Part shown: one piece after another, positions 8,615 through 16,723 of the stretch
Layout: each line of letters opens with the position of its first letter
Numbering within the stretch: the first letter of the stretch is position 1
NCBI GenBank assembly: GCA_964533965.1
Contig: CAZHNN010000002.1
Span: 1 to 64,000 of the forward strand
DNA: 64,000 nt
Reading direction: 5' to 3'
From: RGIG3178 sp964533965
Lineage (GTDB): Bacteria; Bacillota; Clostridia; Christensenellales; QAND01
Program-made: the position numbers and the translations under genes
Notes under the pieces: model-generated
Databases searched by the model: none
Told to the model about the DNA's origin: nothing
The model's input: only the letters and a program-made list of their open reading frames with translations

Positions 8615-9406
8615 ATGGCATTTGTAAATGTTCAAGAAAACAACATGCATTATGAGCTGTACGGCGAAGGAGAGCATCTCCTATTCCTGAACGGCATCGG
8701 GGCCGATCTGAAAAACCCCATCGGTGCGCTTCATTCCCCGCTACCTAAACACTTTTCCGTACTGACGTTTGATCCGAGGGGGCTTGGGGAATCAGAGAGC
8801 GAACACCTGCCACACAGTATCGCCGAAATGGCGGACGACGCACATGAATTGGCCTCTGCCATCGGTTGGAAACGGTATCATGTATTTGGCGCTTCGATGG
8901 GGGGCATGGTGGCGCAGGAACTCGCGCTTCGCCATCCTGAGGCTGTGAACAAACTGGTTATCGGCGTCACGAACGCGGGAGGCGAAAACGCCGGGCCACA
9001 GGTTTTAGAAAAGATGGATGCCATGTCAACGATCGAAGTTCTAAAGCTTTCAGACACCAGGCAAGATGAAAGCTGGGCAGCACAGAAGCCGGATATGGTA
9101 CGCCTGTTTGAGCAGCGCTTTCGGGCGTTGATTGAAGAGCGGGCCAACAATCCTGTTTTGACACGCGGATACAACAACCAGATGCAGGCCGTAGCTGCCC
9201 ACAATACCTTTTCCCGCTTGTCCCTGATAGGCTCGCCTACGCTCATCTTCGCGGGGCTCTATGATGCCAGCAATCCGGTTGCAAATCAGATCGAGATGGC
9301 ATCGCGCATACCAAACGCCAAGCTTTTGCTGCTGCAATCCGGCCATGGAAACTGGTATCATGACTTAAAAGCGTGGTCGTTGATGATCGCTTTTCTTCTC
9401 GGATGA
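8615..9406 (+). CDS. Alpha/beta-fold hydrolase
   Basis: A 263-residue soluble hydrolase. The oxyanion region FLNGIG follows the first strands, the nucleophile elbow is GASMGG (serine near residue 97), the acid is likely the aspartate in AGLYDAS, and the base is the histidine in SGHGNW. The order matches the classic catalytic triad of alpha/beta hydrolases such as esterases and lactonases. The substrate cannot be read from sequence. It lies six bases after the DUF998-like gene and is followed by a terminator, marking the end of the unit. Confidence 0.85.
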   Translation: MAFVNVQENNMHYELYGEGEHLLFLNGIGADLKNPIGALHSPLPKHFSVLTFDPRGLGESESEHLPHSIAEMADDAHELASAIGWKRYHVFGASMGGMVAQELALRHPEAVNKLVIGVTNAGGENAGPQVLEKMDAMSTIEVLKLSDTRQDESWAAQKPDMVRLFEQRFRALIEERANNPVLTRGYNNQMQAVAAHNTFSRLSLIGSPTLIFAGLYDASNPVANQIEMASRIPNAKLLLLQSGHGNWYHDLKAWSLMIAFLLG

Positions 9407-9421
9407 GATACTGCCATAAAG

Positions 9422-9457
9422 AAAGCCCGGGATTGGTTTGCCCGGGTTTTCTTTTTT
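9422..9457 (+). terminator. Intrinsic terminator
   Basis: AAAGCCCGGG and CCCGGGTTTT flank a nine-base loop and are followed by CTTTTTTT. It ends the hydrolase transcript. Confidence 0.85.
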
Positions 9458-9542
9458 TATAGTGTTCATCCTCCGAATTGCAGATCGCTTGCCGCTCCTG
9501 TAGAATGGATAAGAAAGCATCAATATACCATCGAGGTGTAAA

Positions 9543-10562
9543 ATGAAAGCTGCTTATGTTGTGGAATCGAACAAAGTGGAAATACGGGATATCGACACGC
9601 CCGTTTTAAAGGATGACGAGGTGTTGATTCAGGTCAAGGCAGCAGGTGTTTGCGGCTCCGACCTTCATCTGTTCAAGGGGACGCACGCTTTTCGCAAGCC
9701 GCCCGCAATTTTGGGTCATGAGGTCGCGGGGGATATCGTCGCCGTCGGCAAATCTGTGACGAAATTCAACATTGGAGACAGGGTAACCGTCGAACCGCAC
9801 CTTGGCTGCGGAGAATGCGAATTCTGCCAAAAAGACCTTGTCAACCTCTGCACCGGCAAAAAAGCGCCCGGCACACCCTCATGGATCGGGACCTTTGTGG
9901 AATATTTCAACGCGCCGGAAAAGACCGTTTACAAGCTCGCCGACGGCGTCAGCTACGAGATGGGCACATTGATCGAGCCGCTGGCCGTCGCCGTACACGC
10001 GATCAGTCGCATCACCGTCAAAGAAAAGGATACGCTTGCGATTCTGGGATCCGGTACCATCGGGCTGATGGCGCTTGTGGCAGCTTATGAAGCGGGATAT
10101 CGGAACATCATTTGCACCGATACGCAGGAATTCAACCTTGAAATGGCCAAAAAGCACGGTGCGAAGCTTACCCTGAACCCATTGCAGGATGATGTCGTAG
10201 CTCAGGTAATGGAATATACCCACGGTAGGGGCGTGGATGTGACGCTGATTGCGGCGGACGCCAAAACGATTGTAGATCAGGCGTCCGCCATCACACGCAA
10301 GCGCGGAGAAGTCGGTATCATCGCGATGATTACGGATAAGATCCCGGTGTATACCTATAACTTCGTATTCAACGAGCAGACGATGTTCGGAGCGATGACC
10401 TATGAAACCAAGGATTTTGTCAAGGCTGCGCAGATGATCAACGAGGGTCTCGACCTAAGCGATTTTCTAACGCAGCGGTACCCACTTTGCGAATCGCAAA
10501 AGGCATTGGATGTACTTTTGGAAAAGAAGGAGCACGTGGTGAAGGTCATCGTCGAACTTTGA
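9543..10562 (+). CDS. Zinc-dependent medium-chain alcohol/polyol dehydrogenase
   Basis: A 339-residue MDR-family NAD(P)-dependent dehydrogenase. The catalytic zinc ligands are the cysteine of GVCGSD and the GHE motif; the structural zinc cysteines are in GCGECEFCQKDLVNLC. The Rossmann glycine motif GSGTIGL lies near residue 168. The closest style is the sorbitol/threonine dehydrogenase group that oxidises secondary alcohols of sugars and acid sugars. The OtnK-type kinase gene begins 51 bases downstream, so the pair may act on one acid-sugar substrate, but that link is inferred from position only. Confidence 0.85.
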   Translation: MKAAYVVESNKVEIRDIDTPVLKDDEVLIQVKAAGVCGSDLHLFKGTHAFRKPPAILGHEVAGDIVAVGKSVTKFNIGDRVTVEPHLGCGECEFCQKDLVNLCTGKKAPGTPSWIGTFVEYFNAPEKTVYKLADGVSYEMGTLIEPLAVAVHAISRITVKEKDTLAILGSGTIGLMALVAAYEAGYRNIICTDTQEFNLEMAKKHGAKLTLNPLQDDVVAQVMEYTHGRGVDVTLIAADAKTIVDQASAITRKRGEVGIIAMITDKIPVYTYNFVFNEQTMFGAMTYETKDFVKAAQMINEGLDLSDFLTQRYPLCESQKALDVLLEKKEHVVKVIVEL

Positions 10563-10613
10563 AGCGATGAAACGGAGTTTGGACATCTGCTAGCATCGGG
10601 AAAGGAAAACTAT

Positions 10614-11888
10614 ATGCGCAAAATTCTGATCGGCTGTGTGGGGGATGATTTTACGGGTTCGAGCGATGCAGCGTCGTTTATCGCAAACGAAGGCATCCCC
10701 ACCCTGCTGTTCAACGGCACACCGGCCAAAGATTTAACTGGGTATGGGGAAACCGCCTGCGTCATCGCTTTGAAAACAAGGACGGAACAAACGCAAAAAG
10801 CGGTCGCCGATACGCTGGAGGCCTTTGAATGGCTTACCAAAAACGGCGCAGAGCAGCTGTTCATCAAATACTGTTCAACGTTCGATTCCACCAGAGGGGG
10901 TAACATCGGACCTGTTGTGGACGCCGTGATGCAGACATATGGCATCCACTATACCATCCTGTGCCCTGCCCTTCCGGTCAACGGGCGAACCGTGGTCAAC
11001 GGACATCTCTATGTCAACGGCGTGCCGCTGCATCAATCGCACATGAAGGACCACCCGCTGACCCCAATGTGGGATTCCGACATCGCCAAGCTGATGGAGC
11101 CACAGGGCAAATACCCCTGTTTAAACATCAACACGCAGATGCTAAAGCAATCCCGCGAGGAGATTTTGCGCATCGTCGAAGATTTTGGCAAGAACAAACA
11201 GCATTTTTATGTGGTTCCGGATTACAGCGAAAGCTGGCATGCCCAAAAGATTGTAGACGTCTTTGGTGAACTGAAACTTCTGACAGGCGGGTCGGGGCTG
11301 ATGACCGAATTAAGCCGTAGATTTACGCAAAATAAGTCGGGAACCGAAAAGCAGCCGACTTCTTCGATGGGCAGGGCCATCGTGCTGGCCGGAAGCTGCT
11401 CTTTGGCAACACTGGAGCAGGTTGAGGATTTCATCCAAAAAGGCGGAGCATCTATTCAAATGGACCCGTTCGCGCTGATGAACGGCACGCAAACCAAAGA
11501 GCAAATATGGGAAGCCATCGCGTCGTCTACGGATGATGCGGTAATGGTATACAGTTCAGATAGCCCCGAGAACGTTAAAAAGGCGCAGCAAGCAGGCATC
11601 GCCGCCGTATCAGAACTGCTCGAGCAGACTACGGCATATCTTGCAAAATGCGCCGTTGCAAACGGTTTTTCCCGCATCATCGTCGCAGGCGGTGAGACTT
11701 CGGGCGCGGTCACCAAAATGCTCGGATTCGATGCGTACCAAATCGGTGAAAGCATCGCTCCCGGCGTACCGGTCATGATACCGCTTGAAAGGCAAAGCAT
11801 CCGGCTGGTGTTGAAATCCGGCAACTTTGGCCAGAAGGATTTCTTTGCGCGGGCCCTTCAAATGACTAAGGAAAGCGCCGAGCCCTGA
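10614..11888 (+). CDS. otnK: 3-oxo-tetronate kinase / four-carbon acid sugar kinase
   Basis: A 424-residue member of the four-carbon acid sugar kinase family (formerly DUF1537). The N-terminal GDDFTGSSD loop, the YCSTFDSTRGGNIGP motif, and the NGRTVVNGHL plus HPLTPMWDSD segments are all diagnostic; the C-terminal nucleotide-binding half has AGGETSGAV. OtnK phosphorylates 3-oxo-tetronates so that an aldolase-like decarboxylase can yield a triose phosphate. The usual partners OtnC, OtnI or DenD/LtnD are not next to it; only a zinc dehydrogenase precedes it. Related D-threonate or erythronate kinases are the alternative assignment. Confidence 0.82.
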   Translation: MRKILIGCVGDDFTGSSDAASFIANEGIPTLLFNGTPAKDLTGYGETACVIALKTRTEQTQKAVADTLEAFEWLTKNGAEQLFIKYCSTFDSTRGGNIGPVVDAVMQTYGIHYTILCPALPVNGRTVVNGHLYVNGVPLHQSHMKDHPLTPMWDSDIAKLMEPQGKYPCLNINTQMLKQSREEILRIVEDFGKNKQHFYVVPDYSESWHAQKIVDVFGELKLLTGGSGLMTELSRRFTQNKSGTEKQPTSSMGRAIVLAGSCSLATLEQVEDFIQKGGASIQMDPFALMNGTQTKEQIWEAIASSTDDAVMVYSSDSPENVKKAQQAGIAAVSELLEQTTAYLAKCAVANGFSRIIVAGGETSGAVTKMLGFDAYQIGESIAPGVPVMIPLERQSIRLVLKSGNFGQKDFFARALQMTKESAEP

Positions 11889-11911
11889 TTTTGTGATACG
11901 GCCATTCATAC

Positions 11912-12021
11912 AAAAAGCTGCCTAGTGAACTGAACCCCGAAAAATGAGCATTGAAGAAAAAGGATACGATAGTCCCTTTTTTCTCTGTCCTATAAACGGG
12001 TCAGTCCACTGGGCAGCTTTC
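11912..12021. repeat. Foldback element with ~23-bp terminal inverted repeats (MITE-like)
   Basis: AAAGCTGCCTAGTGAACTGA at 11914-11933 matches the inverse of TCAGTCCACTGGGCAGCTTT ending near 12020, with only two substitutions and one extra base in the following CCC tract. An inner hairpin (AAAAAGGA... TCCCTTTTTT) sits between the arms. The 110-base unit has no coding capacity. The AGTGAACTGAACCCC end resembles ends of IS3-family elements, so it could be a non-autonomous derivative; a compound transcription terminator is the alternative. Confidence 0.5.
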
Positions 12022-12029
12022 AAAATTGA

Positions 12030-12065
12030 ACAAAAGGCGCCGGATTATACCGACGCCTTTTGTAT
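12030..12065. terminator. Bidirectional intrinsic terminator
   Basis: ACAAAAGGCG and CGCCTTTTGT form the stem, with an inner CGG/CCG pairing. It lies just after the stop of cotJC on the reverse strand and can also stop forward transcripts from otnK. Confidence 0.75.
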
Positions 12066-12072
12066 GGTTCAC

Positions 12073-12675
12073 TCACCGCGGCTGGTCATAGGGAAGCATG
12101 ACCGGGTACATATGCTTGCTCTCCAAAAAATCCGAGACGATTTCAAGCGCCTCGCCGAAGCGCTGGAAGTGCACCACCTCACGCTGACGCAGGAACTTCA
12201 GCGGGTCGATGACGTCGGGGTCGTCGCACAGGTTGATCAGCCATTCGTAGGTCGACCTGGCTTTCTGCTCTGCTGCCATATCCTCGGTCAAGTCCGTCAC
12301 AGGATCGCCTTTGCTCTGGAGCGCGTCCGCCGTAAACGCCATGCCGGACGCACCCAGCGGGAATACGGCCTTATCATGGTCGGCATAATACCCCTCCATG
12401 CCGGCTGCTTTGATTTGCTCGATGCTCGCGTTCTGTATTAGTTGCCGTACGATGGTACCGACGATCTCCAGATGCGCGAGCTCTTCGGTTCCTATGTCAT
12501 TTAATGTAGCCCTGGCCTGCGGCGTCACCATGGAGAACCGCTGGCTTAAGTATCGAAGGGATGCCCCCAATTCGCCGTCCGGGCCGCCGTACTGCGTGAT
12601 GATGACCTTGGCCAGTTTGGGGTTACAGTTTTTGATCTTGACGGGATATTCAAGCTTCTTTTCATAGATCCACAT
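12073..12675 (-). CDS. cotJC: Spore coat protein CotJC (manganese catalase family)
   Basis: A 200-residue ferritin-like protein of the manganese catalase family and the third gene of the cotJ operon. Metal-binding helices are visible in YLSQRFSM, the EELAHLEIVG helix, and the REVVHFQRFGEAL helix near the C-terminus, which supply the glutamate and histidine ligands. In Bacillus the cotJ proteins are made in the mother cell and assembled in the spore coat; catalase activity of CotJC is assumed from family. It follows cotJB by six bases. Its presence indicates a spore-former. Confidence 0.93.
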   Translation of the reverse strand: MWIYEKKLEYPVKIKNCNPKLAKVIITQYGGPDGELGASLRYLSQRFSMVTPQARATLNDIGTEELAHLEIVGTIVRQLIQNASIEQIKAAGMEGYYADHDKAVFPLGASGMAFTADALQSKGDPVTDLTEDMAAEQKARSTYEWLINLCDDPDVIDPLKFLRQREVVHFQRFGEALEIVSDFLESKHMYPVMLPYDQPR

Positions 12676-12681
12676 ATCTTC

Positions 12682-12966
12682 TCACTCCTCGCTCGGCATT
12701 TTGAAGTTGAAGCTGTATTGCCACGGCCATGGGTCATCCATCCATTGCCACGGATAGTCGCTCATGGAGCGGAACGAATATAGCGGGCCAAAGCACTCCT
12801 CGTATTCGCTGCGAAGGGTGTTGGCTTCCGCGAGCGTTTCGTTGTACTTGGCGAGCGCTTCACGTTCATCCGGATGGGTATTGAGGAAAAGCGCGAGATC
12901 GAGGGCGACAAAATCCAGCGCCATCAGCTCTTTGAGAAGATCTTCATGGCTCATTTTTTTGTTCAT
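12682..12966 (-). CDS. cotJB: Spore coat protein CotJB
   Basis: A 94-residue protein matching CotJB: a short N-terminal helix (ELMALDFVALDLALFL), the THPD segment, the YN motif and a tryptophan-rich tail (WQWMDDPWPWQY) just before the stop. It is the middle gene of cotJABC and is required with CotJC for coat assembly in Bacillus. The start at 12966 is preceded by GGGGAGG within the end of cotJA; longer readings of this frame would run into cotJA on another frame and are not credible. Confidence 0.92.
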   Translation of the reverse strand: MNKKMSHEDLLKELMALDFVALDLALFLNTHPDEREALAKYNETLAEANTLRSEYEECFGPLYSFRSMSDYPWQWMDDPWPWQYSFNFKMPSEE

Positions 12967-12967
12967 T

Positions 12968-13198
12968 TCAATATTTCCTCCCCTCGCAATAATTCCTGCG
13001 CGGTATTTCGGGTTCGAGATTCGCGAAATCCCGTTTGCGGTAGGGGCTATACAATTCAATAAAAGCCGTTCCTTTGCACAGCGCCTCCATGGGCGATAAA
13101 ACGCCGCAGAACTTTTGAAACGGCACATAGGCGGCGGCAAGTTGCACGTTTTCTATGACCGTCTGTTGTGGAATACACATACTTTTAGGCATATACAC
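12968..13198 (-). CDS. cotJA: Spore coat associated protein CotJA
   Basis: A short coat protein (76 residues from this start) with the family features: an aromatic AAAYVPFQKF segment, GVLSPMEALCKGTAFIEL in the centre and a polar tail. It is the first gene of the cotJ operon, one base from cotJB. The GTG at 13198 is preferred because AAGGAAGGA lies nine bases upstream; an in-frame ATG at 13219 has no ribosome binding site and contains that signal. In Bacillus this operon is read by sigma-E in the mother cell; I could not identify a confident sigma-E promoter here. Confidence 0.85.
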   Translation of the reverse strand: MYMPKSMCIPQQTVIENVQLAAAYVPFQKFCGVLSPMEALCKGTAFIELYSPYRKRDFANLEPEIPRRNYCEGRKY

Positions 13199-13413
13199 GC
13201 TGATATTCCTTCCTTTCATATGGATTGCCGTAAGGTCTACCTCATACTATGCGTTGAAGTAAAATGCGTTATAAAACAGCCAGGCAAAAATGAGCGTATC
13301 TCCATGATTCCCCATGTTTACGGAAAATCAGAATTGCTCTATGATAGTATTGGTATGTATCCTGAGCCGCCCGCGGTCGCTATAGAAAAGGTGTGTAAAC
13401 CACGGGGGAAAGA

Positions 13414-14199
13414 ATGGGATGGATGAAGCCGGTGAGAAAAATGCTTATCTGTTTTTTAGCATGCAGTATGGCGGTGCTGATTTTGGGTTGTAAGAAAACG
13501 ATCCCCGTATCGGCACTCGTCCCGACACAGGAGCAGACCCAAACGCCTTCTCCAACGCCTCTGCCCACCCCGACGCCTGTTCCCGAATATGTGCAGTATG
13601 GATTTGTATCCGTGGGAGACACCTTACAACATGTGATCATCGAGGTGCGATATGCCACAACGTACAATTTCATCGGGGATAAAATAGACGGATACAACGC
13701 CGAAAAGATCCTGCTCTCCGCGAAGGCGGCCAAAGCGCTTCAAAAAGCGGCCGATCTTCTGTACAAAAAGGGATATCTGTTAAAAGTCTACGACGGATAC
13801 CGCCCGCAGCGCGCGGTGGACCAATTCATTGTCTGGCTAAAGGACAGCCAGGATCAGCGCATGAAATCGGTGTTTTATCCTAACGTCGACAAAAGCAAGC
13901 TGCACAGTCTCGGGTACATTGCAGAAAAGTCCGGGCACGCGCGCGGCAGCACAGTGGATTTGACCATCGTGTACGCCGACACCCTACAGGAGGTGGATAT
14001 GGGTAGTCCCTATGATTTTATGGATCCCATATCATGGTACAGGAGCAAGCGCGTCACATCCGCGCAAAAGCAAAATCGAAACACCCTGAAAAAGGCGATG
14101 GAAGACAGCGGATTTGAAGCATACAGCCGGGAGTGGTGGCATTTCACGCTTATTGGTGAACCATATCCGAAAACCTACTTCGATTTTCCGATCGAATGA
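13414..14199 (+). CDS. VanX-type D-alanyl-D-alanine dipeptidase, lipoprotein
   Basis: A 261-residue exported zinc dipeptidase of peptidase family M15D. The leader ends in a lipobox (LILGC) and is followed by a proline/threonine linker. The catalytic domain has VYDGYRPQRA, the zinc motif SGHARGSTVDLT (histidine and aspartate) and the EWWHF motif (catalytic glutamate and third zinc histidine). The enzyme hydrolyses D-Ala-D-Ala; lipidated versions in Clostridia probably recycle wall dipeptides. There are no vanH or vanA genes nearby, so glycopeptide resistance is not suggested. It stands alone, with a terminator downstream. Confidence 0.85.
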   Translation: MGWMKPVRKMLICFLACSMAVLILGCKKTIPVSALVPTQEQTQTPSPTPLPTPTPVPEYVQYGFVSVGDTLQHVIIEVRYATTYNFIGDKIDGYNAEKILLSAKAAKALQKAADLLYKKGYLLKVYDGYRPQRAVDQFIVWLKDSQDQRMKSVFYPNVDKSKLHSLGYIAEKSGHARGSTVDLTIVYADTLQEVDMGSPYDFMDPISWYRSKRVTSAQKQNRNTLKKAMEDSGFEAYSREWWHFTLIGEPYPKTYFDFPIE

Positions 14200-14213
14200 T
14201 GTCATCCTGTAAT

Positions 14214-14241
14214 ACAAAAGGCGGCTTTTGCCGCCTTTTTG
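14214..14241. terminator. Bidirectional intrinsic terminator
   Basis: AAAAGGCGG and CCGCCTTTTT form a stem with a six-base loop between convergent genes ending at 14199 and 14248. Confidence 0.85.
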
Positions 14242-14247
14242 CTATGA

Positions 14248-14634
14248 TCATTTTCCCTTGCCTTTTTTCTTTTCGGCATCGCGCTGTTTGTTTTCCTTTA
14301 CCCTATATTCCGTAATACGCTTGATCAGCTCATACGGCATGGGCTTATCGAGTGCAAACCTAATCGTCCCTTTAGAGGTGCTGTATCCTGAGAGTTCCTC
14401 CGCAAATGCCTCTACACCGCTCGCAGCCGGGAAAAAGCCGATGTGGTCCTTGAATGCCGCGAAGTGGACGAGATTGCCAAAAAGATAGAACGTGGGCATC
14501 TGATAGCTGATTTTCTCCGTGGCTTCCGGCGCTGCCTTTTGGATTACCTGTCGGATCTGATGCAGAATGCCCACTACGGGCTCCGGGAACTGAGCGATGT
14601 ATTCGTCGATAGAAACGGGTGTCTTATCGTTCAT
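14248..14634 (-). CDS. DUF1801 (YdhG-like) protein
   Basis: A 128-residue soluble protein of the DUF1801 family. Family features are the N-terminal SIDEYIAQFPEPV with the following helix, then EKISYQMPTFYLFG, HFAAFKDHIGFFP and the glycine-lysine GTIRFALDKPMP strand. The fold is related to YdhG, for which a frataxin-like iron chaperone role has been proposed, but the function in Clostridia is not established. The tail is very lysine-rich. It is a single gene facing the VanX-type gene across a shared terminator. Confidence 0.8.
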   Translation of the reverse strand: MNDKTPVSIDEYIAQFPEPVVGILHQIRQVIQKAAPEATEKISYQMPTFYLFGNLVHFAAFKDHIGFFPAASGVEAFAEELSGYSTSKGTIRFALDKPMPYELIKRITEYRVKENKQRDAEKKKGKGK

Positions 14635-14713
14635 GACTTCCTCCGCATTGGCTTTTTATCAGTATACCATCTTGTACATTGTTTACAGGGCTTATGTCTC
14701 CTATTATGCAAAA

Positions 14714-14743
14714 AAAGAAAGGACCGGCAAGTCCTTTCTTTTA
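14714..14743 (-). terminator. Intrinsic terminator
   Basis: AAAGAAAGGAC and GTCCTTTCTTT pair around a six-base loop downstream of the zinc-ribbon gene on the reverse strand. Confidence 0.8.
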
Positions 14744-14772
14744 AATATTCGTCTTTATGTGTGGTTGCAATG

Positions 14773-15444
14773 TTACTTCTTTGCCATTGCCATAACGCTG
14801 CCGACACAAGTTGCGACGATGCCGGCGGCGCTAAGATAGAATCCGATACCCGCGTATTGCAGCGCATCAGCAAAACTGCTGCCGCCCATCGAAGAGGCAA
14901 CAAACAGATATACGACAGCCGCAACGCCTGCGATCCCGCCAATGAGCCCCAGCCTCGGCTTGATCAGTGCGAACAGAGCGGACAATACACCGCCAACGAG
15001 GAACAACGCCAACGGAAGCTGCTCAATGCTGAAAGATCCCGCCAGCATGCCCATTCCGAAGCTCCAATCCATCAGGCTGACGCTCACGGTGTAGCCGTAA
15101 GAACTGACGGAGATTATCGGAAGGAAAAACCCCGCAACGGATAAGGCGCCGCCGATGAGCAGCAAGAGCTTGGCGATGGGGGATTTGGATGCGGGACGGG
15201 GCGCAGCATAGTTGGGCGCATATGTCTGCGCGTTGGGTTGCTGTGCGCTGTTGGATTGCTGTTGAGCACTGTAGGACTGCTGGTTGGATTGAGCACTATA
15301 AGTCTGATAAGTTCCGGCTTCCGGCTGCGCCGTTTGGCCGCCGGTTTGCTGTGGGGCGGCATCGGCTGAAGACGCCACAGCTCCACACTTTCCACAAAAT
15401 TTTGCGTTGTCAGGCAGTTGAAAACCGCAATTTTGACAAAACAT
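14773..15444 (-). CDS. Zinc-ribbon membrane protein
   Basis: A 223-residue protein with an N-terminal zinc ribbon (CQNCGF and CGKCG, four cysteines in the first 22 residues), a long low-complexity linker rich in glutamine, serine, alanine and tyrosine, and then about four hydrophobic helices. This zinc-ribbon-plus-TM layout is common in Clostridia and has no assigned function. The start at 15444 places the ribbon at the N-terminus as in homologs; the upstream extension lacks a ribosome binding site. It appears monocistronic. Confidence 0.75.
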   Translation of the reverse strand: MFCQNCGFQLPDNAKFCGKCGAVASSADAAPQQTGGQTAQPEAGTYQTYSAQSNQQSYSAQQQSNSAQQPNAQTYAPNYAAPRPASKSPIAKLLLLIGGALSVAGFFLPIISVSSYGYTVSVSLMDWSFGMGMLAGSFSIEQLPLALFLVGGVLSALFALIKPRLGLIGGIAGVAAVVYLFVASSMGGSSFADALQYAGIGFYLSAAGIVATCVGSVMAMAKK

Positions 15445-15604
15445 TGACAACACCTCACAAAAATTCCCATTTTTTCTTAACGTATCATACCAATTTAGAC
15501 ACGTCAAGACAAAAAGCGGTACCTTTCATACATTATGCAAACACATCTTCTTGCGGTAATTCTTACTGTTACCTATCCATCCGCCTGTTCTGCACTCCAC
15601 TCGC

Positions 15605-16297
15605 TCATCCCTGTGCATTTTCAGGCAAGCCAAACGCGTCTGGTCCCAATATGGTCACAATGCCCCCGCTGATTCGCAGCAACCCGTCCGCCTGCATGCG
15701 CTTGAGCTCTCTGGACAACGATGGGCGCGCGACGCCCAACAATTCCGCTATCTCGGTTTTGGAGTGCCTTAGAGCAAAGAAATCATGGCCGTTCCCGCTT
15801 ACTCCTGCCTGCTGCGCAAAGAAAAGGAGAATCCTGCCGCGCACGCTCTTTTGCGAGAGGATGCGAATCTTATTCTGATGCATCACAATCCGCTCCGAAA
15901 GGTATAAAAAGGCGTTGCGGCGTACGGTTTCACTCTTTCGCATCATTTCGTCGATTTTAAAAAACGGCACATACATGACAGCTGCCGGAGCGGAAGCGAC
16001 AATCGTATAGGGGCAACGCGGATTGGGGGAATACAGCGTCGCCAACCCGAAGCAATCGCCTTTGCCAAACTGTTGGATCTTTACCGTTTCGCCGGATGGT
16101 GAAAGCTGGAAAACCCCCAGTATGCCTTCGAGTACGATCCCGACGGTTTGTATCGGCTCGCCCTGCTGCAGCAGCACGGCGTGTTTTTTATATCGGGCAG
16201 TCATGTAGCTTTCGGGCTCCAAAAGTTCCTTGATCCCATCTTCCGCAAGCCCTGCAAACAGCCGGCATGTAAGCAGCTTTCCCGTCCATGCGTTCAT
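15605..16297 (-). CDS. Crp/Fnr family transcriptional regulator
   Basis: A 230-residue regulator with an N-terminal cyclic-nucleotide-binding-like beta-barrel (about residues 12-125), a long dimer helix and a C-terminal winged helix-turn-helix with SKTEIAELLGVARPSLSREL as recognition unit. No FNR-type iron-sulfur cysteine cluster is seen. It is transcribed away from a cupin gene and hcp, with a palindrome in the 91-base gap. In many anaerobes a Crp/Fnr protein (HcpR or similar) senses nitrosative stress and controls hcp; position supports this role here, although the effector is unknown. Confidence 0.88.
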   Translation of the reverse strand: MNAWTGKLLTCRLFAGLAEDGIKELLEPESYMTARYKKHAVLLQQGEPIQTVGIVLEGILGVFQLSPSGETVKIQQFGKGDCFGLATLYSPNPRCPYTIVASAPAAVMYVPFFKIDEMMRKSETVRRNAFLYLSERIVMHQNKIRILSQKSVRGRILLFFAQQAGVSGNGHDFFALRHSKTEIAELLGVARPSLSRELKRMQADGLLRISGGIVTILGPDAFGLPENAQG

Positions 16298-16318
16298 ATC
16301 GGTACCCCCAAAAGTGTG

Positions 16319-16336
16319 ATTTCTGTTACAGAAAAT
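16319..16336. promoter_or_regulatory. Palindromic Crp/Fnr-type operator
   Basis: ATTTCTGTTACAGAAAAT contains TTTCTG and CAGAAA as inverse halves around TTA. It lies between the divergent Crp/Fnr gene and the cupin-hcp pair, about 50 bases before the cupin start, the position expected of an activator or autoregulatory site. Confidence 0.7.
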
Positions 16337-16388
16337 ACCCTGCTTTTAGCATACACTGGAAGAAAAGACCACACAAGGAGGCTTTGGA

Positions 16389-16703
16389 ATGACAGAACAG
16401 ATATTCCAGCTTTCAAAGGGAGACGGCCGCGTAACGGAACCGGTGATACGCGATGAGAACCTGCATTACATGCACGTCATCCTGGGCGCAAGAGACAGGC
16501 TGCCCGTGCATGAAAGCAACGCCGTGATCTATATGACGGTACATAGAGGCACGCTCACCATCGGCCTTGCGGATCAGCCGCCGCACGAGTATGGCGCAGG
16601 CACAGTTTTGAAGATCCCGTTTGGCACAAAGATGGACATTCAAAACGCTTCTTCTTTGCCTCTGGAGTTCACCATCATAAAGGCTCCGGCACCGGCGATA
16701 TAA
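16389..16703 (+). CDS. Small cupin-domain protein
   Basis: A 104-residue single-domain cupin. Its beta-strand pattern is typical: HVILGARDRLPVHES carries the first motif and GTLTIGLADQ plus GAGTVLKIPFGT the second half. Histidines in the first motif could bind a metal, but the usual HxH pair is degenerate. AAGGAGG precedes the ATG. It is 20 bases before hcp, so the two are cotranscribed and the protein probably acts in the same nitrosative or redox stress response; no enzymatic role can be assigned. Confidence 0.75.
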   Translation: MTEQIFQLSKGDGRVTEPVIRDENLHYMHVILGARDRLPVHESNAVIYMTVHRGTLTIGLADQPPHEYGAGTVLKIPFGTKMDIQNASSLPLEFTIIKAPAPAI

Positions 16704-16723
16704 CATGATAAGGGGGTTATTCT

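Noticed and set aside
12967..13140. Longer start for cotJB
   Set aside because: It would overlap cotJA almost fully in another frame and lacks a ribosome binding site; the family starts at the equivalent of 12966.
13414..14199. Vancomycin resistance (vanX)
   Set aside because: The dipeptidase motifs are real, but there is no vanH, vanA or vanRS; a lipoprotein M15D enzyme alone fits wall recycling.
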